Of a DNA stretch of 64,000 nucleotides, positions 38,101-50,612 are shown one piece after another. Below the pieces are notes generated by a model, which saw nothing but the letters and a program-made list of their open reading frames with translations, was not told the origin of the DNA and did no database searches. Source of the stretch: Todiramphus chloris collaris (Eukaryota > Chordata > Aves > Coraciiformes > Alcedinidae); NCBI GenBank assembly GCA_025345505.1, contig JANVCC010000130.1, positions 3,198,453-3,262,452 on the forward strand, given 5' to 3'. Numbering within the stretch: the first letter of the stretch is position 1; each line of letters begins with the position of its first letter. The translations under genes and the position numbers were made by a program.

Positions 38101-39584
38101 GCCATAAAATATGGTCAAGGCTGAATGATATTGAGATGAATTCACAAAAAAGTCAAGCAAAGAGGTCAAGTGAAGTTGCTTTATAAATTTTCCATTTCTA
38201 GACTTTCTGCAGAGTTTCAAGCAGCACAACAAAAGCTCTGATGTCCCATTACCCTTTTTTCAAATTCTCTCTTCTCAACAGCACTGTTCCCACAGTGGTG
38301 ACAGGAAGCTTTACTCAAAAAATAATAATAAAAAAAAAAAGGATAAGGAAACCAACAAACAGACCAAATCCTGAAACTTGTCCAATTCAACCCAGCCTAT
38401 CCAAGTACAAACAAAACCAAGTCTTTTTTTGTTTCTGCCTTGCAGGGAGCACCATTTCAGGACTAAAAAAAATTTCCTGAAAAAAGAAGAAAACGAAGGG
38501 TATATTTGATGCTCCATTTTCTGTCTTTTTCTCCCTCTTTTTTTTAAAAAGCAAAATCAGATCAACACAGCTGCCCTTCCCAGATACCACAGACATACCC
38601 TGCCAAGATAAGCAGCCCTTCTCGTATCTGAGTAAATATCATTTAACTCCCTACAATCCAAACAGTAAAATCAAGGTTGGAGCTGTAAACAAGGACTTGA
38701 AATCCCTTCTGACCCATAAGAGACATAATTTCTTGACTGTTCCTGTGCCCAGTATATAAAGTCATTGAAGGTTAGAAGATGTCAGCCTGAACTGAGTCTT
38801 CAACACCTCTCTACACAGCAAGCTAAGGACTTCGATTGCAATTTCTTCCAGCAGCAATCTAGGTGCACTGACAGTCATCTGGTAACTGATTATTCAGAGA
38901 ATGTCTCTAACAGTCTTATCCATTTGGATTAAAGTCCAAATACCATAGCTCATGTCTATGTCTAGGGCTATTCACTTTTCTCACAAAGCCCCTTTTGCAA
39001 CATAGACCACATTTATCAGCAAGCACAAATGAGCTATTCATGCAGAAAATGCTAGAGACCACAGGCTCAGCAAGGCCTAGGAAAGGTATCTTGTCAAGGT
39101 TAGTAATTCAGGAAAAAAAACTATAAAGCAAGGATGAGCTGCCTGCAGCAGGAGAGATTACAGCTGTCTGGAAGAACCTTCTTTTTAGGCCACTGAAGCT
39201 AAAAACCTTAGGCAAAAGAAGGTTTTAGACATGGCATTAGATTTTAACCACAGCAGATTTGTTTCTTGTTTTGGGTGTGTCCAGAAGGCCCTGTAGAATG
39301 GTTCTTTCTATTTACTGCGAGTTGTGTAGTATGTAGACCTGTTTGTTAACTCTATTATTTAGTTGTGTTAGGTCACAAATGCATGTGCTTGCACATTATT
39401 ACCAGTGCTTTAATTCAGAATATGTGTTGACATTGTTTTGAGCCAACCAGCACTGTAAGATAAAAACAGATGACATTTCAGGGGATGGCACAAACTGCAG
39501 GATTTCCTGATAAGCTATTCAAAGCAATACAGCTTCAGTTTGTTCCCTCTGGTCTGCAGCTATAATCCCTGACAATGGTTTTAA
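35136..39584. other. Unique non-coding DNA, no gene seen
   Basis: No coding exon, RNA gene or interspersed repeat is recognised. Small A-rich patches occur near 37970 and 38325-38342. The short frames have no supporting context. Confidence 0.5.
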
Positions 39585-40384
39585 CTCCAGTCACCACCAT
39601 TCTTGGGGCTTAGACATGCAACCAGTTTTTTACCCAGCAAATCATACTCTCATGCAAGCCATGAGCAGCCCATTTCTCCAGGAGAATACTGCAGGCAATG
39701 GTGTCAAAGGCTTTACTAAAGTCTAGGCAGTCAACATCCACTGCCTTTCCCTAATCCATGAAGTGGTAACCCTTATCCTAGAAGTTGGTCAAGCTAGCCA
39801 AGTAGAATCTGCCTTTTATAAACCCATGCTAACTGGACTTGATCACCTGGTTGTCCTTTACATGCCATGTGATGCACTGAAGGTGATCTGCTCTGAAACC
39901 TTCCCCGGCACTGGCATCAGACTGACAAGCCTGTAGTTTCCCAGATCCTTCTTCCGTCCCTTCTTGTACATGGGCATCACATTTGCTCATCTCCAGTCCA
40001 GACCTCCTTGGTTAGCCAGAACTGCTGATAAATGATTGAAAGTGGCTTGGTGAGCACTTTCACCAGCTGCCTCAATACCATGGAGTGGATCCCATCTGGA
40101 CACATAGACTTGTGTATGTCCAACTTGTGTAGCAGGTGGCTAACCGTTTTGCCTTGGATTATGGGGGCTTCATTTGTTTTTTCCCTGTCCTTCAGCTTAG
40201 GGAGCTGGGTACCTTGGGAACAGCTGGTCTTATTATTAAAGATTGAGGCAAAGACAGCATTAAGTACCTCAGCTTTTGTCACTATGTTTCTCCCCTCATC
40301 CAATGAAGGGTGGAGTTTCTCCTCCTTTTGTTGGTAGTGCATTCATAGATACATTTTTTATTCCCTTTTTCTACAATAGCCAGG
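39585..40384 (-). mobile_element. Long CR1 LINE, RT part (3' side of the nest)
   Basis: Minus-strand translation gives the CR1 RT N-terminal half, with HKSMCPDGIHSMVLRQL and KPLSIIYQQFW in a 121-residue open stretch (39977-40342). Further along lies an LDFSKAFD-type block encoded at about 39703-39735. The palm FADD motif, the C-terminus and the 3' UTR are absent. At 40384 the sequence is interrupted by an LTR and resumes at 41051. Confidence 0.92.
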
Positions 40385-41050
40385 TGTCACAGTTTAACCT
40401 CTGCTAGCAGCTAAACACCACACAGCCATTCACCTACTGCTTTCCCTCCCTACGCACCCCATCCTATGGGATGAGAAGGAGAACTGTGGGGAAAGGAAAA
40501 AGGTGAGACCCCAGGGATTGGGATAAGGACGCTTTAATAAAACAGTACAAAGAGAGAAGAAAACAACATTAGCTCATATGTGTATGAGCTATGTATGAGC
40601 TCAATGAGCTCATATACAAAGCTAGTAATAGGCTGTACCTGTGCCTGAGACACCACACTTTCCCTGCTCTGGCCGCACTGAAACAAGTTCAAAATAGGCA
40701 TTTCTACCCCAGGCCAGCCCTCCCCTTGTATAGAGGGCAGACTCATAGAATCATAGAACAGTTCTGTCTGGAAGACACCTTCAAGTTCATCAAGTCCAAC
40801 CTTATTCCTAACCCTATCAAAAACCACTAAGCCATGTCCCTAAGCACAACATCCAACCACCTCTTACACACCTCCAGGGATGGTGACTCCACCACCTCCC
40901 TGAGCAGACCATTCTAATGCCTGACAACCCTTTCAGTATGGTATAACATATCCCATTGGCTGGCTTGGTTGTTTATCTTGGCTGTGTGGCCTCCCAACCG
41001 ATTGGGTGAGCAGCTGCTGGTGATAATTAACCGAAACCCATCCCAGGCCA
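40385..41050 (-). mobile_element. ERV LTR inserted in the CR1, minus strand
   Basis: On the minus strand it starts TGGCCTGGGATGGG (41050) and ends TTAAACTGTGACA (40385), giving TG...CA ends. Flanking CCAGG on the left and CCAGA on the right look like a 5-bp target duplication with one mismatch. Internal landmarks include ATTAAAGC near 40530 on the minus strand and GTTTAACCTCTGCTAGCAGC near the low end. It splits the CR1 RT coding region and itself contains a CR1 insertion (40743-40937). There is no internal retroviral sequence, so it is a solo LTR. Confidence 0.8.
40743..40937 (-). mobile_element. CR1 LINE 3' fragment inside the LTR
   Basis: It begins TCATAGAATCATAGAACAG, the reverse-complement CR1 tail. 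CR1 3' UTR continues through CCTCCAGGGATGGTGACTCC and stops near CCCTTTCAG, where LTR sequence (GTATGGTATAACATATCCC) resumes. It is the innermost and therefore youngest layer of this nest. It is 5'-truncated and non-coding. Confidence 0.93.
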
Positions 41051-42860
41051 CCAGATTAAGTTCTACTTGGGCTTTGGCCCTTCTAATTTTCTATCTGAAT
41101 AACCTCATGATATCCTTATAGTCCTCCTGAGTTTCCTGCCTCTTCTTCTAAAGGTTATAAATTCTCCTTTTTCACCCGAGTTCCAGTGAAAGCCAGGCTG
41201 ATCTTCTTCCCCACCAGCTTGTCTATCAGTGAAAAGAGACAGCCTGCTCCTGCACCTTTGATATTTCCTTCTTGAAGAACGTCCAGCCTTTCTGGACTCC
41301 TTTGCCCTTCGGGACTGTTTCCCAAGGGACTTTGTCAACAATACTCCTAAACACACCAAAGATGGCCTCCAACAATCACATCACCCACAAATACTTCTCT
41401 GTTTACCAACGACAGATGTAGCAGGGGTTCCCTATCTGTCTCCCTCACCAGCTGTGTCAGGAAGTGATCTCCTATGCACTCCAGTAACTTCCTGGACTGT
41501 TTCCTCTCTATTGTTTTGTATCTCCAGCAGACATTTGGTACACTGAAGTCCCCCACTAGAACAAGAGCTAATGATTGTGAGACTTCTCCTTGCTGCTTAT
41601 AGAATATTTTGTCTGCCTCTTCATCCTGGTTAGGTGGTCTAGAACAGACTCTCACTGTGATATCTGCCTTGCTGACCTTCCCCCTGATTCTTAGCCATAA
41701 AGCCTGTCCTTTCTGAAGAGTTTATATGCCAGTTGTGAGAATCATCCCACCACGTTTCTATGATTGCAACTATATTGCAGTTTTCCCACTGCATAATGAC
41801 TTCCAGCTCCTCCCGTTTGTTGCTTCATTGGGTGTATTTGCATTTTGATGCATATTTGCTGCATGCATTGGTGTATTTGCACTTTAATTGGTGGCTATTG
41901 ATCCTGCCACCTTTTTGGACAAAGCAGCCTTAATTCCTATGTGACTATTCTCGGGTGATTCTGTGGTTTGTAACACACCAATAATCCTTTGCTGCTGCAT
42001 GTCTCGTCCAGCTACTACCTCCCCTCAGATGGTAGACCAAAGAACATTGTTAGCGCACCATCCCTCAAACACTGGCATGCAGCCCCCAGGATTATCCCTG
42101 GTTTTGTCCCTTTCCCCCTTCAAATCTAGTTTAAAGCTCTTTCAATGAGCTCTGCTAACACTTGTGCAAAAATCCTGTTCCCACTTTGAGAGAGGTGTAC
42201 CCCACCTGTTGCAAACAGGCCTGGTGTCATATTAACTGGCTCATGATCAAAAAACTCAATATTCTGCCTGTGACACCAGGCTTGGAGCTAGGTATTGATT
42301 TGCTGGCTCTTCCTGTTTCTTCCCTCATCATTCCCTGCAACTGGAAGGATAAAGGAGAACATGAATTCTCCTGATCTCTTAACCAGTGTCATTCCAAGGC
42401 CTTGAAGTCTCTCATGATTGCCCTTGGACTTCTTGTTGCATCTTCATTGCTGCCTACCTGAAAATCAATAATCTGAGGGCCATACCAGGGAAGAAAACTT
42501 TCTCTTCACTTCTTTAATATGGGCCCCAGGAAGGCAGCAGACATCCCTAAGAATTGGATCTGGTCTGAATATTGGGCCTTCTTTTCCCCCGGAAAGTGAG
42601 TCTCCTATGACAATTACCATTTGTTTGGGTTTTTTCCTTTATGGAAGTACTTTTGATACAGGGCATAGACTGAATTAACCTCGGCAACACTGCAGAGCTA
42701 GATGAACCATTGTCCTCATTATTGTTTGGTTCTGCTTGCAGCCTCATACCCATTATGCCAGGGCACCTAGGAAGGTAGGGTAAGGAGGGGTAGTCACAGA
42801 GGAGATGTGCCTGCTACACCAGGCAGGAACTTGTTGCCATTCTCCCCTATCCTTTAAGTT
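41051..42860 (-). mobile_element. Long CR1 LINE, ORF1 and endonuclease part (5' side)
   Basis: The minus strand carries the CR1 endonuclease C-terminal region in a 102-residue open stretch (41347-41655), with VLVGDFSVPNVCWRY and LHLSLVNREVFVGDV. The catalytic-type Asp of the GDF motif is kept. Upstream (42000-42760) lies ORF1-type sequence, including a 68-residue open remnant at 42547-42753. The 5' end is near 42860. Frameshifts and stops break both ORFs. Keeping the 5' half while lacking the 3' end is the reverse of usual LINE truncation. Confidence 0.9.
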
Positions 42861-43063
42861 ACAGCATATAGTGTATACACAGATATATTGTATGTATGCA
42901 ATATAGTCAATGAATAAGATGGGACTGTGATCTTGGTCTCCATATACACAGTAATGGCACAGAGACTGGGGCTGTCACCAACAAAACTTGGTGGTATCTT
43001 CTGATTGGATCATATACTGTGTGTTGGGCCAAGGGTGTTGTGTTCTAGGTGCAAAAGGACATG

Positions 43064-43316
43064 GATCATAGAATCATTAAAGGTCAGAAAAGACCCCTAA
43101 GGTCTTCAAGTCCAACCATCAACCCAACACTACCATGACCACTAAACCAGGTCCTGAAGTGCCACATCTAAACACTTTTTGAACACCTCCAGGGATGGTG
43201 ACTCCACCACTTCCTTGGGCAGCCTGTTCCAATGCTTCACCACTCTTTCAGTATAGAAATTTTTCCTAATATCCAATCCAAACCTTTCCTGGTGCAACTT
43301 AAGCCCATTCCCGGGA
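43064..43316 (-). mobile_element. CR1 LINE 3' fragment
   Basis: It starts at the plus-strand ATCATAGAATCATTAAAGG. Well-preserved CR1 3' landmarks follow (CAAGTCCAACCATCAACCCA, CTCCAGGGATGGTGACTCC, GCAGCCTGTTCCAATGCTTC). It lies upstream of the long CR1's 5' end in the same orientation, so it must be an independent insertion. Confidence 0.95.
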
Positions 43317-44904
43317 GCGAGGTACTGAGCTAAAGTTTGCTCTAGTTGAGGAGTAGGTATGCAGCTAGCTCATATGGAGAAGCTAACTCTACATGGCACA
43401 GATACACATCTATACACACAAGCTGGTTCTGAGCTAGGACATGATCCCTGCATACTGACAGAGAGATGGTATGATAACTCCTACAAATCCTCAGCCACAG
43501 GTGCTTCAATGTCAGTGTGTCGGGTGGCTCAGCAAAGGAGAGATGGATTCAACCATCAGTGTGATATTATCACTTCCAGCAAATCCCTGGTATAGAGGAG
43601 AGCTGTGGTGAGTCAGCTCAGCCAACAAAGGAATTAATCTGTCACAGTCAGAGTCCCTCTTACCATCAGCCCATTTAGTGTTGCCTAATTAGAGCTGCAA
43701 CCAAGTACAGAAATCCAATAGATACTGTTTCCCCTGCTTGGCTCTGCACTTCAGGGAGTACCTCTCTTGCTGTAAGGCATCCTGAACCTTATGTCACAGT
43801 CTGCATGGCTTCACAGAAGAAGCTTTCTCCATTGTTTAGCCAGAGTACCCTGTACCTCCCTTTGTCTGGTCTAAAGAGTATCAGTTACCCAAGAAACATC
43901 CTCAGACCTGATTTATGGATCAATGAACACATACATCTGCTTTTCTTACAGACAGACTTAGGTAGTGACACCATCTCTGAAGGATTCTCACACACTTCAC
44001 ATCTTCTTGTATCTCTTGCTATACACAGAGCAGCTACCTGAGTGCCAGCCACGGTTGGAAGGCCTTTAGATAACAGCATGAAAAACACCCTCAGAAGAAG
44101 AGAGAACAAGGTGTGAAGCAGAGCACAGACTTGGATCTGTTTCCTTCTTCCAAAGTGTAACAAAATACAGTGGTTTATCAGCATGCCTCTCCTTTTCATG
44201 GCAAAGGGGGAAGCCACAGCAGGCCAGCTAACGATTTCTGTCCCTGGAATAGCAATCAATACCTTGCTTCCATATCAGGCTCATTTTCCATTCATTTGAC
44301 TTCTTACGAGCATCCTGTGCCCTACCAGTGCAAGCGGGTCTGGATCACACTGCCAACAGCACACTGATTCCATGTGCAGACTTGCAATCTACACAGCAGA
44401 GTGCCTGGTTTCAAAGCTGTTCAGAGTATAGCTAGAACCAGCATCTTACATTATAAAGCAACACTTTTCTGCTGTGGGTTTTTTTCCAAATAGCTGAAAA
44501 AAGTGGAGAAAGTTTTCACAAGTTTCCTGTCTCCATTGTAAATACAGAAGTGTGCATGGCAACGGCGAATGATGAAGAGAACGTGAAGAAAATAGGTGCA
44601 GAGATATTCTTTCTGAACCGGTGCCAGTGTAAGTGAGGGCTATGTGTTAAATCCAAATCACTGTATGTTAACACTTGACTTAAAACTCATGAAACTGAAG
44701 TTTAAGAGCTAGGTTTTATTTGTGGACTCGTGGAGACAGTCCAAGAGCGGATGTTCAAAAGGTGCGAGATTTACATTTAAGGTCAAGTTCTGGAAGATGT
44801 GGCTGGGCTGTGGCATGGAGTCAGAGTTTCCCTGCAATGCTTATGGGTGTTGGTTAAGTTACTTTAAATGACAAACCACTGTCTAATTAATAATGTTAAT
44901 AAGA
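43317..44904. other. Unique non-coding DNA, no gene seen
   Basis: No repeat or exon is recognisable. A 124-residue minus-strand frame at 43885-44259 is opposed by plus-strand frames over the same bases and shows no family motif. Confidence 0.5.
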
Positions 44905-45035
44905 TTATGGAATAACTTATATTTGGAGGGACTTCTGGAGGTCATCTGGTTCAATCCTTACCTAAAGAAGGTCAAACTTTGATCAGGTTGCTCGAGGCCC
45001 TGACCAGACTAGTTCAAAGTACCTCAAACTGAGGG
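44905..45035 (-). mobile_element. Degraded CR1 LINE 3' fragment
   Basis: GGAGGGACTTCTGGAGGTCA, TCTGGTTCAATCCTTACC and CAGGTTGCTCGAGGCCCTGA follow the CR1 3' UTR on the minus strand, with substitutions and small gaps. The tail itself is eroded. It is older than the copy at 43064. Confidence 0.75.
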
Positions 45036-45989
45036 TAAGAAAGGAAAGGTAGATCCATGCTGGGGGATATGAATTAGCATTTCAGAAACTATGTTTGTGA
45101 GAGCAGGAGAAGAAATAGAGGGTATGAGCAAGACAAAAAAAGAACATGCTTTTGATAAAAGAATTGCTTGATAGATGTGGGGGGTGGGATTGATTTTGTT
45201 TGCTCAACAGGGATGTAGCTTTTTGAAATCCGGGAAAACATTTTTGTGGGAAATAGCAATCATTTAGCACAAACAAAGCCTCAGGTTAGCATACAGCTTT
45301 CTCTTTTGTCTTCTCTTCTTAATACCATTGTCTAACAGAAAGGAGGAAAAAAAGATACTTCAATACAACAATAGATTTGGAGTTCTTTCTGTTTGTTGTC
45401 TGAGTATTTTCATCTGCTGGGTCTATGGGAGGTTGGTGAAAGGTATTGTTTTCAAATATTTTCTTCCAGAAAAGTATAAAATTAAGAGCAGAAAACAGTT
45501 ACACCACAAGTGACTTCATTATGGTCTCCAGTGTTTTTTTCAGGATGTCAGTGCTCATCTCATAGCTGATGGCAGCACTGAGGATTCGAGTTCTTTGGTG
45601 ATGTCCCCTTGCAAGAAGCATTAGATAGGATGCTAAATATATTAAGATTAACATGAAATCTCAAATAACAGGTAGTATTAGAGAAATGGTGGATCATCTA
45701 TCCAGAAGTGTGCCAAAGCAGTCATTTAAGTCATTCATCCATCAGGCAACAACTTTTTCAAGAGGCATCATTCTGAATTAGACTGACCTACATTTTAGCT
45801 CATTTACAGTTCAGTGAGAGGTGTAAGAAATCTCCCCAGTTTTCCAGAGTTTGATGTGAGGGCTCAGTATGGCAACTGTAGCTACAGAACAGAGAGCATT
45901 AAAAAAAACCAACGTTGAATTCAGAGAAGGTAGTGCTATGGAAAGGAGGCTTTGCTTTGCAAGTGCTCTTAGGAGCTGTCTGAGTCACA
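45036..45989. other. Unique non-coding DNA
   Basis: No gene or repeat family is recognised before the CR1 junction near 45990. Confidence 0.5.
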
Positions 45990-47006
45990 GAGCTCAGAGG
46001 ATCATGATCAATGATGCAAGGTCAAGTTGGAGGCCTGTAACCAGCACTGTTCCTTGAGGGACAATACTGGCCCAGTCTTGTTCAACACATTCATCAATGA
46101 CGTAGGCGAGAGGACAGAGTGTATCTTCAGCAAGTTTGCTGATGATATGAAACCAGGAGGTGTGACTGACATACCAGAAGACTGTCCTGCCATCCAGAGT
46201 GACATGGATACGCCAGAGTGTTGAGCAGAGAGGAACTTAATGAGTTCCAGCAAGGGCAAATGTAAGGTCCTGCACCTGAAACCCCATGGGTCAATATAGA
46301 TTAGGGGTAGACATGCTGGAAAGCAGCCCTCAGAAGAAGGATCTTGGAGTCCTGGTAGACACTAAGTTAGCCATGAGCCAGTAATGTACCCTTGTGGCCT
46401 AGAAGTCCAATGGTATCCTGGGGTGCGTTAAGAAGAGTGTGGCCAGTAGGTCAAGGGAGGTCATCTTCCCCCTCTAGTCTGCCCTGGTATGGCCACACCT
46501 GGAATACTGTGTCCAGTTCTGGGCTCCCCAGTTCAAAAGAGATAGGAAACTACTTGAGGGAGTCCAGTGGAGAGGAAAAAAGGTGACTGGGGGACAGGAG
46601 CATCTCTCTTGCGAGGAAAGGTTGAAAGAGCCGGGTCTAATTAGCCTGGAGAAGACTGAGAGGGGACCTTATCAATGTCTATAAATATCTAAAGGGTGAG
46701 TGCCAGGAGGATGTAGCCAGATTCTTTTCAGTGGTGCACAGGGACAGGACAAGGGACAACGGGCACAAGCTGGAACACAGGAAGTTTCATCTCAACATGA
46801 GGAAAAGCTTCTTTACTTTAAGAGTGACAGAGCACTGGAACAGGCTGCCCAGGGGATTGTGGAGTGTCCTTCTCTGAAGACTCTCAAGATGTTCCTGGAT
46901 GCAAGCCTATGTAATGTGCTCTAGGCAGTTCTCCTATAGCAGAGGGTCGGACTGGATGATCTCCAGAGGTCTCGTCCAGCTCCAACGATTCTGTGACTTT
47001 GTGATT
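45990..47006 (+). mobile_element. 5'-truncated CR1 LINE with RT palm and 3' end
   Basis: It enters the RT coding region at about SSWRPVTS. It then shows a nonsense codon (VP*) and a frameshift before GPVLFNTFINDV. The polymerase active-site block FSKFADDMK follows at about 46127-46150, so the FADD motif is intact. It continues through the ORF2 C-terminal region with several breaks. It ends in the GATTCTGTGACTTTGTGATT tail at 47006. About 1 kb long, it is the most complete 3' CR1 copy here. Confidence 0.95.
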
Positions 47007-50000
47007 ATCAATAGAAATATCAGTTCAAATTGTCCAGCTTTCAGTACAGGAACAAGCTTAAATTTTCTCCAAAATTTGTCTCACATTAGGCACGCCTCTC
47101 CCATCTCCTACTACAGTTGATCACAAATAAAACTTCAGCATAATTGCAAGAATAACTCTAAAACACTGACTTTTTTTCCTTATACGATGTAGAAGAAGTT
47201 GAAAGGATTGCGAGTTTATACTCAGCAATAGGTTCTCCAACCTCCCATTAATTCATTCATCTCCAGTCTATTCCTCCAGCAGTATGTTAACTACAGAGAT
47301 GATCCATGTATGCCACTGTGTTCATTTGCTATGTGCCTTGTAAGGCATTTATCTCTGCCTGCTAACAACAGGTCTTCCAGCATTTCGAGGAGCAGACGAG
47401 GGCAGAAGCTAAAACTGTGGCTATTGAATGCAACACTTGGGAGCTTAAATCTAAAAAATGTAGCCCACACATCACAAAAGTGATCCTTAACAAGAGAGAC
47501 CACACCCCAGGAGTTACAAGTTCCAGACATTTGCTTAATTCAAATCTACATCTACATCAAATCTACTGCTACATTCTGCTTTCATGGTTTTCTCACAAAG
47601 AAAATGTCAGAAGTAACTACTAAGTATTAAAAACTGCCTTTCATGTTTTATTTCCACCCTGAGCCATTTGGGTATTGGTTCACATTTCTGACAGTAATTA
47701 CTTGTAAACCTTTCAAGATGCAAGAGCTACAAAGAAGAAACAGGTATAAGAAGAGGGCATAATGGTAAATAGCTTATTTGGCCCACCTTGGACTTAAAAA
47801 TTAATTTTTGCCTTATAGCATGCAGTGAAGGCACCGTTTTCTTATGCCAAATGCACAACCTGAGGGATTGTATAGCTTTATCCAGACCTTATTCATGCTC
47901 AATGGTTATGGTGGATTTGTTGTTTCAATTATGCATGCTCTGAGAGTAGGAAGTTGAATTCATAATGAACTTCCAATGCCATCAAGGAGAAAATCAACTT
48001 CATGTGCTGAAGTAATGTACAGAGCATTTTTGCCTTATGCCTGCCTACAAAACTGTTTCTAAAGACAGCAGGAGGGAGATAAGTCTCATATGTATAGAAA
48101 AACAACAGTACATTTACTGCAGCTCTAATACCCATCCATTGTTGCAAATTGCCTCTATAAAACACACTCCACCTCACTGAATAGGCAGCTCAGCCTTCCT
48201 TTCCTTCTTACTGTGTAACCTAACCAACATACCGACTTCTTCAACTTTTGTCAGTTAATCATGATAATCCAGTAGCTTCAAAATGCACTCTAGAGATACA
48301 CATCTCTTCCAGAAAGTGGTATTCAGATGTGTCTAGCAGAGAAATTCATTTTATCCTGCAAATAAGACTGAAAGAATTTAAATATTGGAAAGGTGTCATC
48401 TTCTGACTAGAGTCCCTCCTCTTAAAGCCCCACTTTCCCCCTGGTATGGTTTCCCCTACTCACCTACAACTGCAAGCATAATCCCAGTTACTCCACTGCA
48501 GTAGAACTGACTGGGTGACAGACAAGCAAAAAGTAACTGTACCACGTCAAAGTAGAATTTGAGATTATTTCACTTTCCAGACAAAAATCCATTTTCACAG
48601 CTGAGTTTATTGACAGCACACATGATCTACCAAAGAAATGAATGTAGATCCCAGAATAAGCTAGATAAATCTTTGCAGCCATATCTCTTCTAATAGCTCC
48701 ATTCAAGGTGTAAGCTTGGAAACAGCTACATTCAAAATATGTGCCACGTTTGTCCTAGAGTTTGTTTCTTGATGGGGGAAAGATCAGGTGAAAAAGAATT
48801 TATCAAAATGCTTTCTATTCATGAAAACACCTCCCATACTGTTATTCTTGCAGCAAGACTTACAGTGTTTTCCTTCTTTTTACCTAGTGAAAACAAACTT
48901 ACAACTTCTTATTTTTCTCTACAAGATTTATCGGCCAGAAATGCGGCAGTTTTGCAAGGAACTTTTGATGGACGTTATGCTGCTGTCAGATGAAAGTAAT
49001 AACAGTACCTTAAAGAAGTAAAGTGCCAAAATAATGTGCAGCAATTACCTAGCTTTAATTCTCACTACATACTCCTCAGTTTGATAAGTATCCCCTTATC
49101 TCCCCATCTTACAGAAAAAGGAACAGCGGAACAAAAAATATGAAACCTCCTGAACCAAAGTCATAACAAATTTGAAATAGAGCTTGATTTTGAACCCGGG
49201 ACTCAGATGTGAACACCAGACTTCTAAATACATGATTCCACTAGGGAAAGGAAGAAAAAAGTTTTTAAAAAACCCAAACAAACAACTCACTTGGTCACTC
49301 TGAAATCCAGCTGAAAGGCTTCCTGGTGCCATAAGAAGAGGACTGAATAGCCTTTTGGTTTCACACTGTAAACTTTGATTCTCAGCTTGGACAGTCTGAT
49401 GGCAGGCAAAAGACCATTTCTCTTTAGCAATTGCTCAGTGGCCTGCACAAAACAAATCGGTCATTATCTTGATCTTATACAGAATGGAAATTGAACAAGA
49501 TAACCATTACAACTGTGAGAATAACTTAGAGTGATTTATATACTCAGTGAGTCAAAGCATTTTTCTCATTGCAAAAAAGTCAAGGTTTGCACTACAGAGG
49601 GATCCATTGTAATGGAATACACTCTATTCTTTCTCAAATGCAGATCTGTTTGCTTAGGTGTGTGAAGGTGTAGGCCTATACAATGCAGAATAAACATAAG
49701 CAAAGCAAGCTTCTTCTGTCTTTGCCAATGAACTTGATAGCCACTTTAGAGGGGAGCAGGGAACTTATATTAATTTCATCAGAGCCTGGAATTAGGCATC
49801 CAACAAGAATTATTCTGGTGATGTTGATATTCATTATTGCATGACTGATCAAAGATGTCAAAAGGATAAAGGGAGTCTGCCTCTGAAGATCTGTGGGTGA
49901 GGTTTGTTCCTTCAAGAGCATAATATTAAAGCATCAAGATTAAAGTGGCAGGTGTTTACTTTTACCTAGAACTTCTGCAAAACACCTTGAAATATTTGTG

Positions 50001-50439
50001 CTTCCTTCCTGTAACTTGGAGCTGAGATAAGCTTTCAAGTCTTGAAATTGAATTTCCATCCTCTGGAGGGCTTTAGAACACCATCCATTTTTCACACAGC
50101 AAAGAGAGGGTGTCTGTGTCAATCCATTTCTAATAGCTGTGATTAGTTGTGTTTCTTGGTCCAACAAATACAACTCTTCATTTGGAAGGAAGGAGCAAGA
50201 AAGGGTTAAGAAAATGTGCTAAGAACCTCTAAGCCTTTCATGGGCCATATGAACCTTGCCTCACCATGGCTTTTAGTTTCCCAGTAACTTAATTTTCTAT
50301 AGGTAGAATGAAGATGTTCCATGTTTTTGTGCCCTTCTTCCCAAAGGAGAAATTACATGCTTTGGAGTGCAAGAAATGCCAACCTTTCCTTTTTTTTTCT
50401 TTCCTGCCTGACCTTGGACTCTGTTCAATAAATCTTGCC
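47007..50439. other. Unique non-coding DNA, no gene seen
   Basis: No coding exon or repeat family is recognisable. Overlapping plus-strand frames at 48739-49021 are in different registers and have no family features. Confidence 0.5.
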
Positions 50440-50612
50440 TGCTGTTATAACATCCACAGCCTTTTTCTCATCTAGCAAGCAGGTCACCTTGTCCTAGAAG
50501 GTGATCAGGTTAGTCAAATAGGACCTGGCTTTCATACACACATGCTGACTGGGCCTGATCACCTGGTTGTCCTGTAAATGCTGTGTGATGGTGCTCAAGT
50601 TGATCTGTGTCG
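50440..50612 (-). mobile_element. Internal CR1 LINE RT fragment
   Basis: CATCCACAGCC, TAGCAAGCAGGTCACCTTG, AAGGTGATCAGGTTAGTCAA and GATCACCTGGTTGTCCTGTA match the antisense of the CR1 RT coding region over about 170 bases. Neither the 3' UTR nor the 5' region is attached, so this is a doubly truncated piece. Confidence 0.88.

Noticed and set aside
40032..40337. 101-residue plus-strand frame
   Set aside because: It is the antisense shadow of the CR1 RT coding strand at 39977-40342.
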